The position numbers were made by a program, and so were the translations under genes. A DNA stretch of 64,000 nucleotides from Gnetum montanum (lineage: Eukaryota; Streptophyta; Gnetopsida; Gnetales; Gnetaceae): contig MNCI01008966.1 of NCBI GenBank assembly GCA_015680685.1, forward strand, positions 1 to 64,000, written 5' to 3'. The notes under the pieces were generated by a model. It made no database searches. It was not told where the DNA came from and saw nothing but the letters and a program-made list of their open reading frames with translations. Positions 10,246 to 22,030 of the stretch are shown in pieces (position 1 is the first letter of the stretch; every line of letters starts with the position of its first letter).

Positions 10246-12518
10246 CATTCGAATGGTGCATCCTTCTTCATTAATTCCACCAATGATTTGGAAATTTTGG
10301 AGAAGTTTTTGATGAATCTCCTGTAGTAGATAGTGTGTCCAAGGAATGACTGAATGTCTTTGACAGTTTCTGGTTGTCGGGTGATTCCTTGGATGACTTT
10401 AACCTTTTCTGGGTCCACCTCTATTCCTGACTATGAAATCTTATGCCCCAATACTATGCCCTATTGAACCATCAAGTGGCTTTTCTGCCAGTTGAGCTTC
10501 AAGTTGGTTTCAACACATCATTTTAGCACTTACTCTAATCAGTCCAGGGCTTGATCAAAGCTTGTCCCATAAGTGGAGAAGTCGTCCATAAAGACTTCCA
10601 CTCCGTTTCCTATCTATTGTTGAAATATGCTTAGGACTAAACGTTGGAACGTGGCAGGGGCATTACACAAGCCAAATGTCATTTGCTTATATGTGAACGT
10701 TCCCTAGGGACTAGTGAACATTGTTTTTTCTTGATCTTCTGGTGCTATTCGTATTTGATTATATCCACTATACTCATCCAGAAAACTATAATAGCGATGC
10801 CCCGCTATATTGCCCAAGACTTAGTCAACGAACGGCAACAGAAAATGAGCTTTGATTGTTGCCATGTTTAGTAGCCTAAAATCTATACATACCCTCCATT
10901 TGCCTCCCTTCTTAGGCATGATTACTAGAGGACTAACCCAGTCACTATCAGCAATGGGATATATGAACCCGGCCTTGAGGAGCTATTCTATCTCTTCTTT
11001 TACTACTTGTTTCAATTTCGGGTTCAATGGCCTCTGTGGTTGTTTTCGAGGCTTCATGGAGGGGTCAATGTAAATCCTATGCTGGCATATCCTAGGGTCT
11101 ATTCCAATTATCTCGGGATATGACCAGGAAAAGACTTTTGACCATTTATTTATTAATTTCAATAGGCTTTCTTTTTTCTTGGGGAAACGTTTTGCATTGA
11201 TAATTATTGGTTTTCCATTTTCAAGAGTCATATACTCTAGACCGATGGGCAATGGTTTTAGATCGAGGGGCTCTTGTTTAAATTTCTTAGGAATTTCCAA
11301 CTTTCCCCAGTTGATGTTTTCGAGGCTAAGGTTGGGGAGTTGGCAACAAACTTGCTCAAGTGTGTCTGTGCTTCTAATATAAGCACTAGTTATTCCCTCA
11401 GTTAATTCCATGCATGTTATTGAGTCACTCTCTTGATCGGCCATCAGCCACAGGGTGTCCTCTTGTTGTGTGGCTGCTGCATACAGGAACCTTTGTATAT
11501 TAACTTCTTGTGCACACTGATCACATGCAGGCAATGCTAAACTTTGCATAACCCATGATTTTTGCACGCAATGATACCCGGTGTCACTGTATGCGATGCA
11601 TGAAACTTTCTTCTTCTCGATCTTTCCGAAAGTGTTTTTCTTGCATATTTCTAGGGAAAGATCATGGACTCCTAGGCGTGCATCTATCGTACTTAACCAT
11701 GCTCTTCCCATTATTACTAGGAAGTTCCCCTTACTGTTAGTTACTTGGATCACTAAGAAATCTGCTGGATATGACCACCCACAAATAGTGGTAACAATGT
11801 CCTCCACTAGTCCTAAGGGGATAGTGATGGATTGGTCGGCCAGCTCAAGTCGAATGTTACTCTTTTTTGGTGGAGGTAGCTTCCAGGCTTTGTACACCTC
11901 CTGCGATATTAGGTTGAGTCTGGAACCTGAGTCCAGGAGAGCTTTACAGGGTTCATTCCCAGCAACTTGGAGATAAATTAGGGGACTTCCAAGGTCAAAG
12001 AATTTCTTAGGAAGGTGGCCCACCTTAATCCAGTCTGTAACGGTATGTGTTAACATAACCGTGTGCATTGAGCTTGATTTTTGGATTGAAGAAGGTCCTG
12101 AAACTTTATTTGGTACAAAGGTGTTTAGATGTTCAACCGCTTGTGAGGGTGAGGGCTTAGTTGAATTGTTGGTTCTGAAGAAAGGTCTTTTCAGCATAAG
12201 ATTATTAGGACCAACTGGGAATTGAGGATTAGAAGCCCTCATGACATTGGGTTGTTGTGGTTGAGTGTGAAATACCCTTGGAATTATTGGAGCGATTGGT
12301 GGTGGAGTTACCGACATAAGAGGTGTGGATGGATTCAGAGGATGGTATGCATGTGGAGTGTCCCTTCCAAGAGAGGGAGTTTGAAAATACTCCCAAACTA
12401 GGTAGTGACATTGTGGGATTGTGTGACCCATAGAGTCACTTGGAGAAATCAGCTGTTGCACGTAATAGCCATATGGATTTGGTTGTCGGCAAGGGTATTG
12501 TTGTAGAGGTGGTGGCAT
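10239..12518 (-). pseudogene. Protease and reverse transcriptase of element 1 (RNase H deleted)
   Basis: A 511-codon open frame (12518-10983) runs from the Pro/Gln-rich gag tail through the aspartic protease (ALLDSGSRLNLIS, LELADQSITIPLGLVEDIV, IMGRAWLSTIDARLG) to the start of RT (PSMKPRKQPQRPLNPKLKQ). RT continues through stops to KWRVCIDFRLLNMAT, SFLDEYSGYNQIRIAPEDQ and the intact catalytic motif VFMDDFSTYG (about 10585). It then reads FLGHTIYYRRFIKNFSKI and KKDAPFEWT. The sequence then jumps straight to the integrase leader, so the whole RNase H domain present in elements 2, 3 and 5 is missing. DSG protease and FMDD are Athila-like. Confidence 0.92.
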
Positions 12519-12641
12519 CCCCCATGATTGTGGGTATTACCATTATTGGTGTTGCCCAATAGGTTGTCGTAGAGTTCCACTTGGATAATATGTTAATAGT
12601 TGGTGGAACTGCCTTGAGTTACCTTGGGGATAAGGTAACCT

Positions 12642-14591
12642 TTAGGGTGCTTGCCGTTTGTTAAGTCTTGGATTGAGTGCATACACCCTAGACTCTTGTA
12701 GATGTGAGATTATTGGGCAACATCCCTTAGGATGGTCATATTGGTAGATCTCACATCCACCATTATTTTCTATATCTAAATCCACAACCTCATCAGCGAT
12801 AGTCATTTTTCCCTTACCCTTGTTACATGCATGGTCTGAATCTCTCCACTTTTTCTTTTCATGGTCACTATTTCGTTCCTTAGACTCCTCTACAATTTTT
12901 AGGACAGTTTCAATTTTACTATCTAAGGAGCTCCATATTTCATCTACCTTAGTCGACACTTCCATTGTTAATTTTTGAAGTGGCAAGGTTTTTCTATTCA
13001 CCATCTCTTCGAGTGATGACTCATCCTCCTCATCATAGAATCTCACTCCCCTCTTTCGGAGGGAAGGATCACAATTGTACTCTTCTGTGCTTTCTCTTTT
13101 TCGTAGCTCCCCTTCTTCCCTAGATACTTCCACCAAAAATTGATGAATTTCATGGGACCTAAGTTCAGATAATCTCCCTTGGGCATATGTCCCAAGGATT
13201 CTCCTGGTTTCGTGTCTTAGCCCATCTACGATATGACGTAGTTGATCCTGTTGTGCGTAACCATGACCCGGGCAATGATGTAGCAATGCATATTATCAGC
13301 CCATGGTAGCATCTAAGGGTTCGTGATTACCCTATTTTCATCTTTGGATTTGCTTACGCAAGTTGGACACTTTGGAGTATGTTTGGTATTTATCGTTAAA
13401 CAATTCTAGCATGGTACTCCACCATCTAATGGTTTCCGGCTCTAAGGACTGATACCAACTCTCTTCTTCTTTTATGAGTGTCCTAGGAAACAACTTTAAC
13501 TTCTGCCACTCATTTTCAATATTATACAAGGCATAGGCATCGTGGAATGCATGTAAGTGATTTTTCGGATCGGCATTGTATCCCCCCTCAAACCATGGGA
13601 TATTATTCATGTCTAGTCTTTTGATTCGGCTATCTTTCTGGTGCCTTGTAGGTATTCTAATGGCCTCCATAATATCTAACATACTTTGGGTGGCAAGTAG
13701 GGGTTCTTCATGATCATCTCTCTCATGACGTCTATGATGCCTACGTGGTTTCCTACTTTCCCTTCTTTCATGCCTTGACTCTCTAGAATGCCCTCATCCT
13801 CTCTCTCAACTCTCTCGTCAAGGTCTCTCATTTTACTTATCCTTATCCTCACCATTGTGCTCTTGGTGACTGCATCCTGATGTGGAAGGAGAGGGTGAAT
13901 GATGCGATGAAAGGAAAGAAGAAGGGGAAACATCACCATGATGATGTTTCTTACCTTCTCTTTGGTGGCTAGGGCCCCGATCGTGATGACGATCAGATTT
14001 CCCGCCTTTGTCATGTCTTTGTGTTTCCTCATCAAACACTTGGTGTTCATGGGAATCAAAACTAGGGTTGTGAATCATAGAGTGTACATTCTGATACCCT
14101 ACCTCCTCACCATCGTGAGGAGGGGGAACATCATTTTTTGGAGAACCTCTTGAGATAGGTTCACCACCCTTAACTTCTCTTATGATAGGCAAAGCATTAT
14201 GGGGGCCTTTGCCCTTCAACGATGTGTGATAGCTCTCTTGCCACGAGTCCCTTAGACATTGCGCTACTGTGGGATGATAATCCCTTATGTCATAATCTTC
14301 TGTAATGTATTTAGCGTATAATTTTGTCATGCCTATCTGTGCAAGAGCATGAAGGACCATGTTCGGGACTACCTGATCTAGGGGTAACACTATGTTACCT
14401 TCCAAGTCTCACCAACGTAGTTGTTCATCCTGATGGAGGATAAAGGTAAAATTGGGTATATACTCATCGTGATGAGTATACACTACTCGATATCATTGAG
14501 GAACTGGTGGTTCTAGGTTACGTGTGTTAGACCGCCGACTATCTCTTGTGTGATCCCTAGGTGGTGAAGTGCTTTTATAAGAAGAAGACAT
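12642..14591 (-). pseudogene. gag of element 1
   Basis: The start is the ATG at 14591 (MSSSYKSTSPPRD), about 125 bp after the primer site. Two stops precede the open piece 14405-13833 (EGNIVLPLDQVVPNM). The middle part (13682-13338) holds the retrotransposon gag core: IKRLDMNNIPWFEGGYNADP, LHAFHDAYALYNIENEWQKL, WYQSLEPETIRWW. The next frame (13286-12642) gives HCPGHGYAQQDQLRHIVDGL and ILGTYAQGRLSELRSHEIHQ, then the nucleic-acid-binding motif CEIYQYDHPKGCCP. In this zinc-knuckle variant the second Cys is Tyr. Frameshifts separate the pieces. Gag would form the cytoplasmic particle and bind element RNA. Confidence 0.9.
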
Positions 14592-14717
14592 CTTAGTTTA
14601 GTTTGGTGTGCTATTAACCATTATTTAATTTTTTTTCTAATTAACCCTAAGGGTTCATTTAAGCTTCCCAATGATGTGGATGATTTCCTATGTTCTACTT
14701 AGCACACAAACAACTTA

Positions 14718-14736
14718 GTCCTCGGCAATGGTGCCA
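14718..14736 (-). other. Primer binding site of element 1
   Basis: On the element strand TGGCACCATTGCCGAGGAC starts one base after the terminal CA of the 5' LTR. It differs from TGGCGCCGTTGCCGGGGAC, known as the tRNA-Asp-complementary site of Athila-type elements, at three places, all G to A, two of them in CpG. That fits cytosine methylation decay on the other strand. Confidence 0.88.
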
Positions 14737-14737
14737 A

Positions 14738-15516
14738 TGATGAGTGGCGAGGTACCCCTACACTCAACCATACGAATACGAGCATTACATGCACAATCCG
14801 ATTGAACTCTACAGACTAGGTACCTACACACCTTATGGAACACTTAAGGTTAATCATTCGTTGTCTTCCCAAACTTACTTGTATTTGTCACGGTTGTATG
14901 GTTAAGTAAGTCTGAGGTATGTGATTTTTATATCTTTTATGTTTTGTCTCCTATGCTAATGAGGGAAAAGGTGAAGAGACTAAGTAACTAACTTTAACTA
15001 ATGCCTAGCATCAGTATCCATTCCCACTTATCATTTACACCTTGAACCAACGCAACCTTTTGGGATTACCAAACGCAATTCGTTGTTGGGATTACCAAGC
15101 GTAACACACGTGCTCGAAGCGGTTGTACTAAATGCAATTAACTATGAGAGAAGGGTTGAGAGAGTTTTAATTAACTAATAAAGCATTTAAACAATGAACA
15201 ATAAATAACAATAATTAAAGTCCTAATTAGCTTAGTCCATCCACTGCAAGGTTTATCCAAGAGTTCGTCTTTATTTCCGTACACAAACTTGTGCTCAAGT
15301 ACAATATTTGCTTGAATAAAGATCCGTTCACTTTGGGACTCCTACTATGGGCACATGGAAATTATTCTATCTCTGGAGAGGTAAAATTGCCAAAGTTTCA
15401 CTACAGTCTAGATCTAGATAAAAACAAGGGAGAACTACCTCTTATTTATGGATTTTACGACGCACTACGATATCGTGTACGAGATATCGCGGCCCATGCG
15501 ATATCGTGTCCCATCA
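14738..15516 (-). repeat. Element 1 5' LTR
   Basis: It is 779 bp and closely matches 6188-7000. The GATATC palindrome cluster (15467-15510) is shorter here than in the 3' LTR, so copy number of the U3 repeats differs between the two LTRs. TATA box near 15440 and polyadenylation-like AATAAAGA near 15269 on the element strand. Confidence 0.94.
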
Positions 15517-17309
15517 GGTGGCATCTTCTAAGGATTGATAGAAGACCGTTGTCTCCAGTCCACACTCAACCCCTTTCAACCTAGTATGAAGTTGTTCAAG
15601 AGCCTCATCTCTTGTCAATGCTAGGTTAAGAAATGTAGGGCCAGCAATTTGGGCTCTCAATTTAGCAACCAAGCATTCTTTCAACTCCTTGGTTGTTTTG
15701 AGTTGCCCTTCCAAAATAACATTCTTGCCCCTTACCTTTAGTAGCTTTAATTGGGTTGTAGTAATACTATTTGAAAGATCAAATACATTCGGAAGTGGTT
15801 TCCCAATTTCCACCAGTTGATCCAACAGTTCATGCTATGCTACACTTAATTTTCCACTTATGGTCCTTGTGGATGTCTGCACATCTCTAAGTGTAGTTAC
15901 ATCTGGTATAGATACCATAGTTCTCATTGAATGTTTTGGTAATTCTATTAGCAATCGCCTTTACTGCTCTTTCTTACCCTTGGTGTTGCATCACCAGTAC
16001 TATTGATCCCTCACCTTTCTCCAAGTGCACCAATAAGGTCACAGTGTTATCAAAAATCTTTTGGAGTGGTTGTTGTTCTGAGAGAGATATCATTACCTCT
16101 TTGATGCTAGGATTCAACCTCACAGACAACTATGTTTGTTGGGTAGAGAAAATGGATCCACCTCCTCTCATTAGGCTAATTGTTCAGGCCACCTCATTTA
16201 GGTGACCCATCACTAGCTAGTACATAGATGGGTCTCCATCACTCGTGCCTACTTGTTGCTCTTGCTTGCTCAAGAGCCATTCTTGGTACTCACACAACCA
16301 TTAGGATGTTGCAGTGATGTCTGACATAATGTTCTAAGTGGTAGGTGTACATGGTGGCTACTGCTCATCTTTTTAAATGGTTGTTGCAGGTGTTTTATCC
16401 TTCATCATCTTTGTCCAATTAGCGGTTAGAGGGAATCGGATAGCTTCATTCATATAGCAGATTATTTCTTCCCTTAGACATAGTTTTCTGATGAGGCATG
16501 GGGTGAGGAATGCCTTCCTTTCACATTTATTTTCCTTAAACCACTTCTCAATCTCCAGATAGATTAGCTATGGAAGGTTAATGGGGAATCTTCCACTTAG
16601 AGCAGCACATGCATGGGTAGAAATAGTAATGATCTTGCTAGGCCTCACCATTGGGTTTAAGTGAAAGGCCACAATCTTGTAGTGGATTTTTTTGCTAGTG
16701 TGAGCACACCATACTCCTTGCAGTTGCTACCATTTCTTTTTGATGTTGGGGTCCACCTACATCAAAATCTTGGCAAGATTCATCCCAGTTCTAGGAAACC
16801 CAAGTTCCTCTATAATGGCCTACATTAAATAGGACACTGAAATGTCCTTGATTTTGACCATTGAACTGGCCTACCTATTATTTCAAAATAAGAGCATCTC
16901 TCCCATATACCACTCCCTATTGGAAGTGATAATTGGCCACATGGAAGAGGTCTTTAATTGGTCCTATACCTCTTTAGGTACTTGCTCCAAGAAAGTGCCA
17001 AGTTTTAACTCTTGGAGCACTATTTTCTGGACCTCCCTTAATTTGATTTGAGTTAGGCAGACCTCCATTAAGGTCACCTCAAGGTTTTCTTGCTAAAAAA
17101 ACACCTCATCTTGGTGGAAATGTTTTGTTGTTGCTACTAGTTCTAGAATTTGATGAATAGATTTCACTTCACCCTCTTCCCTAAGAGGTCCCATAGCATG
17201 GGTTGCCATTGGTTCTTCCTGGGCCTATTCTTGGCCCCTTCTTATTCTTGGCTATTTCTCCCTTCATTGAGATGGTCCTCCTTCCTACGTGTGTTTGCCT
17301 TTCGACCAT
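15517..17309 (-). pseudogene. Extra ORF of element 2, N-terminal part
   Basis: The proposed start is the ATG at 17309 (MVERQTHVGRRTISMKGE), preceded directly by GATGACAG, a plausible 3' splice site. The N-terminus is basic. Decayed reading follows to an open stretch at 15825-15514: MDQLVEIGKPLPNVFDLSNS, then TTQLKLLKVRGKNVILEGQL. It matches the element 3 copy (LDQLVRTKQPLLEIFDLPKE, ATQSNLLKTKGMLI). The ORF is cut at 15517 by element 1 and continues at 6187. No signal peptide or membrane span is evident, so calling it envelope is not supported. Plus-strand open frames here (16842, 17150) are shadows. Confidence 0.7.
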
Positions 17310-17770
17310 CTGTCATCACAACACATCCGTGTATTAGTAGATATAATGTGTAACTTTGAATATTTGAATACCTTTTCTCGTTAGTTAGTTACTCTTGACT
17401 ATGGTTGGACCATGGTAGATTGATTATTTTATTCTTATTTAATTAACTAATTTTTTATTATAAGTATCACTAGAGCTTGTTAGAAGTGTTTAACTTCTGT
17501 AATTTAGTGTTTAAATGTTGATATCTTAGTTAAACCTTTGTGGGAGTTAGAAAAATGACAAAACATTATTTTTCAAAAATAGTATATTTGTGGCCCCCAT
17601 GACTAAGAGCTTACTTCTAGGAGCAATAGGATCGAAGAATGAAGTGATTTGGATAAATGGTTAGGAAGTTATGGGATCTAGAAAGTTTTGGGCCTTGAAA
17701 ATTTGAAAAACTCCCTTGGCATTTGTGAGAAAATGTAAAAGTTTCTAAGGGGGGTTGCACATATTTGTAG
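17310..17770 (-). promoter_or_regulatory. Promoter, leader and candidate 5' intron of the element 2 extra ORF
   Basis: Read on the minus strand, a TATA-like TACAAATAT (17769-17761) lies in AAAAATACTACAAATATG. Element 3 has AAAAATAGTATAAATATG at the same place. About 200 nt of leader align between the two elements, including TTAGTCATGGGGG (about 17605-17593). A candidate donor CAAAG|GTTTAACTAAG (17535) and acceptor GATGACAG|ATG (17310) would give an intron of about 226 nt ending exactly at the start codon. Splicing is inferred; no transcript is available. Confidence 0.55.
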
Positions 17771-19335
17771 TATTTTTGCAATATGTTGATGGGGCCACAT
17801 ATACAAGGCCTTGTTTATGAGCTTGGTAAAGAAAATTTTCAATTTTGAATATTTCAAAAAATACAAGGAATTTTTAAATGAATTTTGGATCTGTGGAGTC
17901 CTAGAAAAGCCAAGAATATGATGAAATCATTGAAGAAGGTCTTTGAAAGCTCAAAAACTTAAAAATTTAATAGAGAATATGTGAAGTAAAGAAAATATGT
18001 AAAAGAGTGCATGGTCAGATGTAGAAGATGGATGTATGAAAGATTCTAATTGCAGAATGCCTAAGGATAAGGTGTTTAACAAATCCAATCAAGAAATATG
18101 CAAGTGGATCCTCCCCATAGTAGGCACATGCTTGGTTTGCCCTTACATAACCTTAACCTAAGGAGTCTGTGGGCCCTATAGGTGATTAATGGTTTATGAA
18201 AGTTAAGCACCAAAACTCGTAAGATTCTACCAAAGAATTCAAGTACTTTAGACAAAGACACCAAACAAGAACATGGACATTGGTAGTGAGGTGAGTTACA
18301 GGTAGCATGGACAGATGATGAAGAAGATGGAATGGAATTCCATATTAAGGTCATAAGAAGTCCCCTAGGAATTTTTGTTTAAATGACTTGAGGAGATCCA
18401 TCCTTAGTCTAGACCAAAACCAATCACTTGTAGTGACTTTGCATCACCAATCCAAGACCAATCCACCCCCTCAAGACATAAGAGTGCTCCCATAGAACAA
18501 CCACTATTCCATAAGAAGAAGAAAATAGAAGCAGGAAGTGAGAGAGGACCTTAGTTAAAGGGGACCTTTAGGCATGGATAACATGTCTTTCTAGTCCCAT
18601 AACGAATGCTTGTAGCCTATTTATTTGTCCAAGGGGTGTGATTTGAATTTCCATCATGTTGTTTTTTTTTTGTTTTTTTGAACTTTTGGATGGGAACCAC
18701 ACTATGCAAAGACTTATTCAAATTTCTGTTATTGGTTGACATGGAATGATAAGAAGCCTATGAAAACAATCATGCACCCAAGTAAGTAGAAGAGTGCAAA
18801 GAGTATTGAGTTCCCTTAAAGTCACACCTTTTGCAAACCTTTGAATGCTTCTTAATTTTGGAAACTACCAAGGTCATAAATTTATTAAAAGTTTATTTAA
18901 TGAAAGGGACTTGATACTTCCAAAACAAGGAAAACCATAGAGTTTTTGGATGGGTGAATGGCGTGGACTCACTACCTGTCCCATGAAAAAGAAACCATGT
19001 CTTAGTCATTGGTACAAAAATTCAAAAATAGAAACTAAACATTAGCAAACAAAACATTAAGCACAAACCACCATTAGCAATAGTTACAACACCATTGTGT
19101 TCTATTGGCATATTAACAAAAATTAGAAAATCACACTAAAATAAAGTAAAATATATAAGAAAGTGTAAAATATTCAAGAAAAATTTAAATGTATTAATGA
19201 TGGTGTAAAACAAAAAATGGTGTAAAACAGGAAAAAGTGTTAAAATCAAAAAGTTGTAAAATAAAAAATTTGCAAAGAAAAAAATATGTAAAACAAAAAA
19301 TGAAAAATTGAGGAGCCATGTATATAATTAGCACA
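17771..19335 (-). other. Conserved noncoding spacer of element 2
   Basis: It is noncoding and shares ordered blocks with the spacers of elements 1, 3, 4 and 5: GTGGATCCTCCCCATAG (18103), AGTCCCATAACGAATGCTTG (18593), AACCACACTATGCAAAGACT (18697), TTCCCTTAAAGTCACACC (18811) and GCGTGGACTCACTACCTG (18961). Near integrase (19195-19310) it is T-rich on the element strand, with repeated TTTTTGTTTTACA. It begins after AGTCATGGGGGAGATGG (19360-19340). Confidence 0.75.
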
Positions 19336-20665
19336 GATGGCCATCTCCCCCATGACTAAGTTGGAAAAAGGAGATCTAAAAAATTGAGTGTGATTGCCCA
19401 TTTATTGAAGTATTTGTTGAATTGGCTTCCTTGGGCTCATGGAAAGGCTTTATCTTTTGGATGTCGATCAACTACTTTTTATTTCGGCTTTCAGGTTTGT
19501 ATATGATCATGTTCCTAGAAGGATAGGTTTCATCAATTATATAAGGCTCCTTTCACAATGTTTGGAATTTGGTTTTTTGAGGTACATGTGTGGGATTCAA
19601 ATAAAGAACCTTATATCCTAGTTGAAATTTCTCTTTCCATATCCTAAGGTCATGACATTATTTGTTGAATTCCTTGTGCACTTTATTCAAGGATAGGGAT
19701 ACTAATTGATTTTCATCTAGTATATTTAAGTTGATTAATCTTTATTTTTGTGGTAGACTTAGGTCAAGGTCTAGGTCACAGGTTGTTGAGAGTGAGCTCG
19801 AATTGAATTGGGAGCATTGGAAGTTTTCTGTACACCAGCTCATAGGGAGTGTAGTCAATAGGGAGTTTTCATGTTGAGTGGTAGGCCCAAAGGGCATTGT
19901 TAAGTTTTATGCTTCAATCTCTCCTATATTTGCTAATAGTTCTTGTTAGAATATTTGTGATCTTCTTGTTAGTCACCTCAACTTGATTGTTGGCTTGAGG
20001 GTGATAAGGCGTTGTTAATTTATGTTCAGTCCCCAAGCATTGCATGAATTTTTAAAAAGTAACACCTGTAAAATGGGTTTTGTTGTCAGAAATTAGCACA
20101 CATGGCACCCCAAACCTATTCACAACATTTTGTTGTACAAATTGAGTAGTAGTGGATGATTTACAATTAGTGACGGCTACTACTTCTGCCCATTTGGTAT
20201 AGTAGTCAATAGCGAAAATTATATATGCCTTCAAATTAGACATGGATGTGATGGAACCCATGAAATATATGCCCCATATGTCAAATGGTTCCAATGGTTA
20301 AATCCACTATTGAGGATCCTCCATATATGCCATCATCCCACCATCTCATTGACAACGCTTAAAGGATCAGACAAATTTGTGGACACCCTAAAGATTATGG
20401 GCCAATAGTATTCTACCATTAGGATTTTTATGATCGGGTGTCTCATAGCATAGTGGCTCCCATAAGGACCCTTGTGAGCATCCTAGAGAACATGTAATTG
20501 ATCTACATCAACTACACACTAATAGACTAGGCCATCGGTGCATACCTTGTAAAGGTGTGAGTTGATTTTCATGTAGTGCTTAGCTCGATGAATTTGTTTC
20601 TTCTTGTGGTCTAGATCTTGTGGCATCTCTTGAGTAAGAAGATAAGTGAGGATGCTATCTTACCA
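19336..20665 (-). pseudogene. Integrase of element 2
   Basis: Blocks in several frames match element 1: the zinc-finger region near 20500-20340 (DAHKGPYGSHYA, KRCQ-DGGM), then 20294-20052 open with MEPFDIWGIYFMGSI. There the first catalytic Asp is Tyr (GIYF for GIDF). Next come SDNKTHFTG (second Asp kept) and, in another frame, HPQANNQVEVTNKKI (Glu kept). The C-terminal part runs to about 19345. Several stops make it non-functional. Confidence 0.88.
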
Positions 20666-21215
20666 TTTTGGTTTTGTGGGCATTTGGTTAGTTATTGCAC
20701 TAGAAAAGTGGATTTCATCAAAAAATAGATCAAATAGTGGACTTTCCTCCTCTTTGTTGTCCTATGGAAACCAAGATAAGTGGTTAATGACTACATTCTT
20801 AGCTCCCTTTTGATCTACCATTATAAGATCAAATTCCTATAAGATCACTAGCCATTGTATGATATAGGGGCTCATCGTTGGTTGTTCATGAGGAAGCAAA
20901 TGACACTATGGTTCGTGTGCACAAATGCTTTATCTCCAAGCACATAGTGCTTGAACTTATCTAAAGAAAAAACCGATGCCATTAATTCTTTTTCTATGGT
21001 GGTATAGTTCAGTTGTGCTCCCACAATGGTTTGACTTTCACAATGGATGTAATATGGATGTTTTTTATCATCCAACTGCATAAGTGTGGCTTCCAAGGCA
21101 TAGTTAGATGCATTCATCATGATATGGAATGGTCTAGATGAGTCAAGTGGGTCTCTATGAGCTTCTTCTTGAGGCTTTGGAATGCATTTTTGCATTCCTT
21201 GGTCCAGATGAAGGG
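20666..21215 (-). pseudogene. RNase H domain of element 2
   Basis: The open part 21195-20872 reads SRPFHIMMNASNYALEATLM, HPYYIHCESQTI, NYTTIEKELMASVFSLDKF and TNHSVICFLMNNQ. This is the RT-connection and RNase H-like domain of Ty3/gypsy elements. The first catalytic Asp (IDASNYALG in element 3) is Asn here. Element 1 lacks this segment altogether. Confidence 0.88.
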
Positions 21216-22030
21216 AACATCTTTCTTTGTTAGCTCGACCAATGATTTCACGATCTTAGAGGAATTCTCTATAAATCATTGGTAGTAGCCAATGTGTCCA
21301 AGGAATGACCAAACATCTTTTACAATTTCTAGTTGAAGGGTGATTCCTTGGATGACCCTTATCTTTTTGAGGTCTACCTTGATCCCTTTCTATGAAATTC
21401 TATGCTCCAATACAATGCCTTCTTGGACCATAGATGGCTCTTTTGCCAATTGAGCCATAGGTTTGTTTTCACACATCTCTTTAGTACTTACTCAAGGTGG
21501 TCCAAGGCTTGCTTGAATGTAGCACCATAAGTGGAAAATTCATCCATAAAGACCTCCAATCTACTATTGATTTGCTAGTAAAAGATGCTTAAGACCAAGC
21601 ATTGAAAAGTAGTAGGAGCATTGCATAGATCAAAATGCATCTTGCAATATGCAAATGTCCCCTAGAAAGAATCTTGTTTTGGCTTGATCTTCTGGTGTAA
21701 TCTGGATTTGGTTATAGCCATTATAACCATCTAGAAAATAGTAATAGAAATGCCTAGATATGGTGTCCAACACCTGATCAACAAATGGTAACGAAAAATG
21801 ATCTTTTAATGTTGCCATGTTTAACATCCTGAAGTCTATACAAACTTGTCATTTGCCACCTCTCTTTGGCACTATCACAAGTGGACTGACCCACTTGCTA
21901 TTCATAATGGAGTAGATGAACCCTTTCTTGATGAGTTGCTCAATCTCTTATTTGATGATTTTCTTCAATTTTGGGTTCAACCATTGTTGTGGTTACCTCC
22001 ATGGCTTCATGGATGGATCCATGTAAATGT
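21216..22030 (-). pseudogene. Reverse transcriptase of element 2
   Basis: Readable blocks are FIYSIMNSKWVSPLVIVPK, VCIDFRMLNMATLKDHFSLP, FVDQVLDTISRHFYYYFLDG, YNGYNQIQITPEDQAKTRFF and the catalytic region VFMDEFSTYG, where the second Asp of xxDD is Glu. The order and spacing match elements 1, 3 and 5. Stops and frameshifts lie between blocks. Confidence 0.9.

Larger units (their letters stand above)
6188..15516 (-). mobile_element. Element 1: Athila-like Ty3/gypsy element nested in element 2
   Basis: LTRs at 6188-7000 and 14738-15516 are flanked by a perfect GGTGG duplication (6183-6187 and 15517-15521). Both flanks continue as the extra ORF of element 2, so this insertion is younger. Minus-strand order: 5' LTR, primer site TGGCACCATTGCCGAGGAC, gag, protease, RT, integrase, spacer, short leader remnant, 3' LTR. 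RNase H and nearly all of the extra ORF are missing. Reading frames are longer than in elements 2, 3 and 5, as expected of the youngest autonomous-type copy here. Confidence 0.95.

Noticed and set aside
11179-11976. Plus-strand open frames of 61-131 codons
   Set aside because: They are antisense to the well-supported protease and RT frame of element 1.
16842-17353. Two plus-strand open frames as small genes
   Set aside because: They lie opposite the decayed extra ORF of element 2, whose homology is on the minus strand, and show no conservation.
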